Shown here one piece after another: positions 60,671-64,000 of a stretch of 64,000 nt of DNA. Every line of letters starts with the position of its first letter. Within the stretch, counting starts at the first letter, position 1. The position numbers were made by a program, and so were the translations under genes. Source of the DNA: Syngnathus acus (taxonomy: Eukaryota > Chordata > Actinopteri > Syngnathiformes > Syngnathidae); NCBI RefSeq assembly GCF_901709675.1, contig NC_051104.1, positions 2,587,501-2,651,500 on the forward strand, written 5' to 3'. The notes below the pieces were generated by a model. That model was not told the DNA's origin. It saw only the letters and a list, made by a program, of their open reading frames with translations, and ran no database searches.

Positions 60671-63600
60671 CTACATGTTGTAGGCCACGTAGATGGGATC
60701 CAGCTGGTCCTGCAAGAATCCGTCGCGCAGGTGCATGCGCTGCTTCTCGCCGCGCGAGTTGATGGGGATGACGCCGATGTCTGTCACCACCACAACGCCC
60801 ACGATTAGGTAGTGCTCCTCCAGAACCGCCTTGGTCACCATGGGAACCAGGTCCAGCGCCTCCTGCTCCGAGCCCTCCAGCTCCACTACCACCACCAGCA
60901 GGTTGGTCCACGGGAACACGGCGCTGGGGAAGCGGTCGTTAAGCTAAGCCGAGCTGCGAGGTTGCGCAACAGCCGAGCGGGACTTTATGTGCTAAAGGCG
61001 GCAACGTACCACTCCATGATGCTCTTGTGCGCGCGGATGACCGACGTCTCGATGTCTATGGGGTGGTAGCGCATGCCCCGCAGCTCCATGGCCTCCTCCA
61101 AGGCGCCCACCACAAACAGAGCGTCGTGTCTCTCTGCCACAAAGACACAGTGGACACACGTTGGCCGAGGAAGTCTTTTGGCAGTTTGTTTGAAAACAGG
61201 CAAAGAAATTATTTGGATAAAAGGAGGCAGCGACGGCTAACCTCCGTTGGCGTCGGTTAGCTCGGTGCGGCGGAGGAAACCCAGGTAGCCGGTCCGAGCC
61301 CAAACTGTCTGCGTGTCGCCGAAGCTCAGCCTGGAGTTGAAGTGGTCCGACTGCAGGACCTCCTCGCCATAGCCGCTGTAGTAGCCGCTGCCGTTGTGAG
61401 CGCTGTGCACCCAAATCTGATGCAAGAAGAAGAAAAGAGCGGTCAGCACCGCCAGCAGGGGGCCGACACCTGCCCGAAGACGGCTCTGATGAGAGCACCT
61501 CGCCCAGGTGCGAGTCCCCCAGAGGGCCTTTGGTCTCGGGGTTGGCGATGATGATGCGAACTCCAGGCAGGATCTGAAACACACGGCGAGAGACAAAGGC
61601 GGTTGCCACGGTTACCATCACCATTGTATTGTTTCCGTACACTTCGGTTCTATCAAACGTGCAGCGCCAATTGTTTCGCTGTGCTTTCTCTAAGAATCTT
61701 TCCCGCTTGGCGTGGAGCCGCGCGTCTGCCGACAAACGGGCGAGGAGCTTGTTGATCACAGACGGACTTGAGTCACTCCACCGTGGGAGGACAAGCAGCA
61801 GTCCGAGCCGCAAATAGTCTTTTGACATTTAACTCCACATCCTGCTGAGAAAATGGATGCCATCGATTTCTCAGTAAAAATCTCCAATGTCTCCTTCCAA
61901 ATGTCTTTTTTTTTTTTCCCTTCTCGACCGAACAGCGTTTGTGTGTGCGTGCGCGCTCACCTTTCCGGACTCCATGAGAGGCAGACTGTGAGGAGATCCT
62001 CTCTCCACCAGACGCACCCTGAAACACGCACACACACGAACGTTGATGGCGACAGGGCTCTTCAGAACTAAGAGGAGACGCTTGGTCCGACCTGTCGTGG
62101 CGCAGCGCCCTCATGTCCACGTAGACCGTGGTGGGGTCCGGTCCCGATGTGCCCTGCCACCATGACCAAACATTTTGTAGACCACAGTCAACGTTTGCCC
62201 GTTCATTCAAATGACACTAATCCCTTAAAGAGCAGCTTCTGGGCTGGCGTGTCGCGTTTACCTGCAAGCAGATGGCCAAGTTGACCCTGCAGCCAAAGGC
62301 CGTGCTGACTGAACGTGGGTGCAGGCCGAGATCTTTGAAGAGTTTGGAGAAGGACAGCGTGAGGGACATCCTGGGCCTCTCCTCGGCCACCACCACGCAG
62401 GCCCGCACCCGGGACAGGTCCAGACCGCGGGCCTGCAGGACACAAGACCGCCGTCAGCCGCGTCAGCCTCACCCGGTGCGTTCATGACAAGAACCCACCT
62501 TGAGGGTTTCGGTCTGCAGGCCGAGACCTTTGGTGCAGAGCTCCATGACGCTGTAGGAGCAGAAGGTGTCTCGCACACGCAGCTGGCTGACGGCCAGCAG
62601 CCACAGCGCCGGGTTGGACTCCAGCTCCACCGGGGGGATCAGGATGGACTGGTGGCCTGAGTAGACGCTGCGCACACACATTGAAATGGAACATAAAAAG
62701 GAACATAAATCAGATCTACAAGCGGCGAGGAGAGAAGATGTGCTTAGCCTAGGCTCATATTTTACAATAATTAGCATGTCCTCCTCATTAGGCGCCAAGA
62801 GCGGGATATGCGGGTTGATTTAGTATGTCTGCGGCAGGCCGAGATTAGATTTCATTCGCACGCGGTTTCAAAGAAAAGCACACCTGACATGGAGGTCACA
62901 ACGCTACAGACCATGGCTGGACAACGTTTTGTCCTCAAGGGACACTTTGATTTTAAATTGAGTTGAAGAGCCTCATTGAAGCAAAACTCAAGTTGAAATA
63001 AGCTGAGGAGCCTCATTTGGACAAAAGTAGTGTCGAGTGCATGCCAGAGATCTTTCAACTCTCAGACCATTTTAAAAAATTAAAAGAGTAGTAAAAAGGA
63101 AGGGCCAACCTGCAGAGACACCAGAGGACGAAGCCGAGGCCGCAGTACGGGTCGAGGCAGATGGCCACCTCTCTTGACGGGTACAACTCACACTGCAGCT
63201 TCACCGACCGGCAAAACGCTCCAACAGCGTTGTGGGACATCTGAGAGGGGAAGGGGCGGGGGCACAGTTGATGGGAATGTTTCAAGCCAGCACGAAGCAA
63301 ACAATGGAGAAGGGTGCACGCAGCGTGGGTCGGGGTTCCGAGCTGACCTGAACACCTGCCAGCATGCCGGTGGTGGACACGCTGAAGTCCAAATAGGCCA
63401 AACCGTCGGGGTTGCTGGGTTTGTACAATGCCGGAGGCTTCTTCTTTGGCAGGTCATCTGCAGCACAAACACAATGTGAGCACTGTTTGTCACCAAATCC
63501 AGTTTACAGATTTTTTTTTTTTTTACTGCAGTGGGTTGTCATACTTGGACTGGAGCTTGAAAAAGCTGCCACGGGTAGAAAGTACAGATCATCTATTGTC

Positions 63601-64000
63601 TAAGTTAAAAAAAAAAAAAAAAAAGGAATTTGTTTTTTGTCTTTGGTGCTTACCAGTGTCGAGGACGGGTGGCCAGTTCCTGATGTCCACGGTGGCCGTG
63701 GCCTCTTTGGAGCGGAGCAGCTTACAGATGACGGCCGTGGTCATCACGCAGGCCGAGTGACTGACCTCCACGATCATCTTGACGGTGGGCAGCGTGGTGG
63801 AGATGTTCTGCGGGTGGGGCGGTCGCACCGTGATGGGCACGCAGCCGGCGTACAGCGAGCCGTAGAAGGCCGCGATCAGGTCGATGCCTGAGGGGAAGGG
63901 TGCGAGCGGGGTCACCGACAGGTCAGGATCCCAAAGCGGACCAGCGGACCCGCTCCTACCTGGGGGGTAGACCAGAGCCACGTGGTCTCCTTCCTGCAGG
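60671..64000 (-). CDS. dip2c: Disco-interacting protein 2 C-like, 3' part
   Basis: DIP2 proteins are large (about 1550 aa) with a DMAP1-binding region and two adenylate-forming (AMP-binding) domains; they are implicated in lipid metabolism and neuronal development. Only the C-terminal part is present. Minus-strand exons: 64000(cut)-63960, 63887-63654, 63467-63348, 63240-63109, 62667-62499, 62432-62262, 62153-62092, 62018-61961, 61573-61499, 61416-61242, 61133-61010 and 60923-60671. Motifs in order: HVALVYPPG, FYGSLYAGCVPITVRPPHPQ, AYLDFSVSTTGMLAG, SKLFKDLGLHPR, ILPGVRIIIANPETKGPLGD, ARTGYLGFLRRTEL, RGMRYHPIDIETSVIRAHKS and the end DQLDPIYVAYNM. SDHFNSRLSFGDTQTVWARTG favours DIP2C over DIP2A and DIP2B. 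The 5' part lies beyond the right edge. Confidence 0.92.

Overview
The window is a gene-dense piece of a teleost fish nuclear genome. The evidence is short GT-AG introns, vertebrate protein families, teleost-type interspersed repeats and many CA/GT microsatellites. I cannot name the species. Every gene was assembled by hand from splice sites, codon phase and remembered family sequences; no search was run.

Layout from left to right: a repeat-rich left edge (1-1289); liph, a phospholipase A1-type lipase (+, 1290-4527); bclaf3 (-, 6034-11365); map7d2 (-, 13479-19306); eif1ax (-, 21371-23101); rps6ka3/RSK2 (-, 25013-36654); pdha1 (-, 37844-42117); msl2 (-, 43782-47005); two tandem CC-chemokine genes (+, 50861-51536 and 53824-54510); a class B GPCR closest to VIPR2 (-, 54784-58734); and the 3' half of a dip2c-like gene (-, 60671 to beyond the right edge). 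bclaf3, map7d2, eif1ax, rps6ka3 and pdha1 also lie together on human Xp22, so this is an ancient syntenic block. They are ordinary cellular genes: RNA processing, microtubules, translation initiation, MAPK signalling and mitochondrial pyruvate oxidation. Beyond msl2 the human synteny ends.

Most reconstructed CDSs close exactly in frame: liph 458 aa, bclaf3 722 aa (702 if a 60-nt optional intron is removed), map7d2 585 aa, eif1ax 144 aa, rps6ka3 734 aa, msl2 551 aa, chemokines 138 and 147 aa. pdha1 is the exception. All its splice sites are intact, but two exons carry single-base losses that break the frame, and three conserved patches look like paired +1/-1 indels, one of them replacing the conserved HGH of the active-site loop.

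The most interesting parts are: (1) the broken pdha1; (2) a recent tandem chemokine duplication in which a coding exon has diverged more than its flanking introns, the two copies share a Ser/Pro/Thr-rich tail, and a foldback element of about 0.76 kb sits in the second unit only; (3) candidate alternative first exons of rps6ka3; (4) a GC-AG intron before the last codon of eif1ax; (5) symmetric optional segments in bclaf3 (60 nt) and pdha1 (21 nt and 93 nt). I found no operon-like or obviously new multi-gene system.
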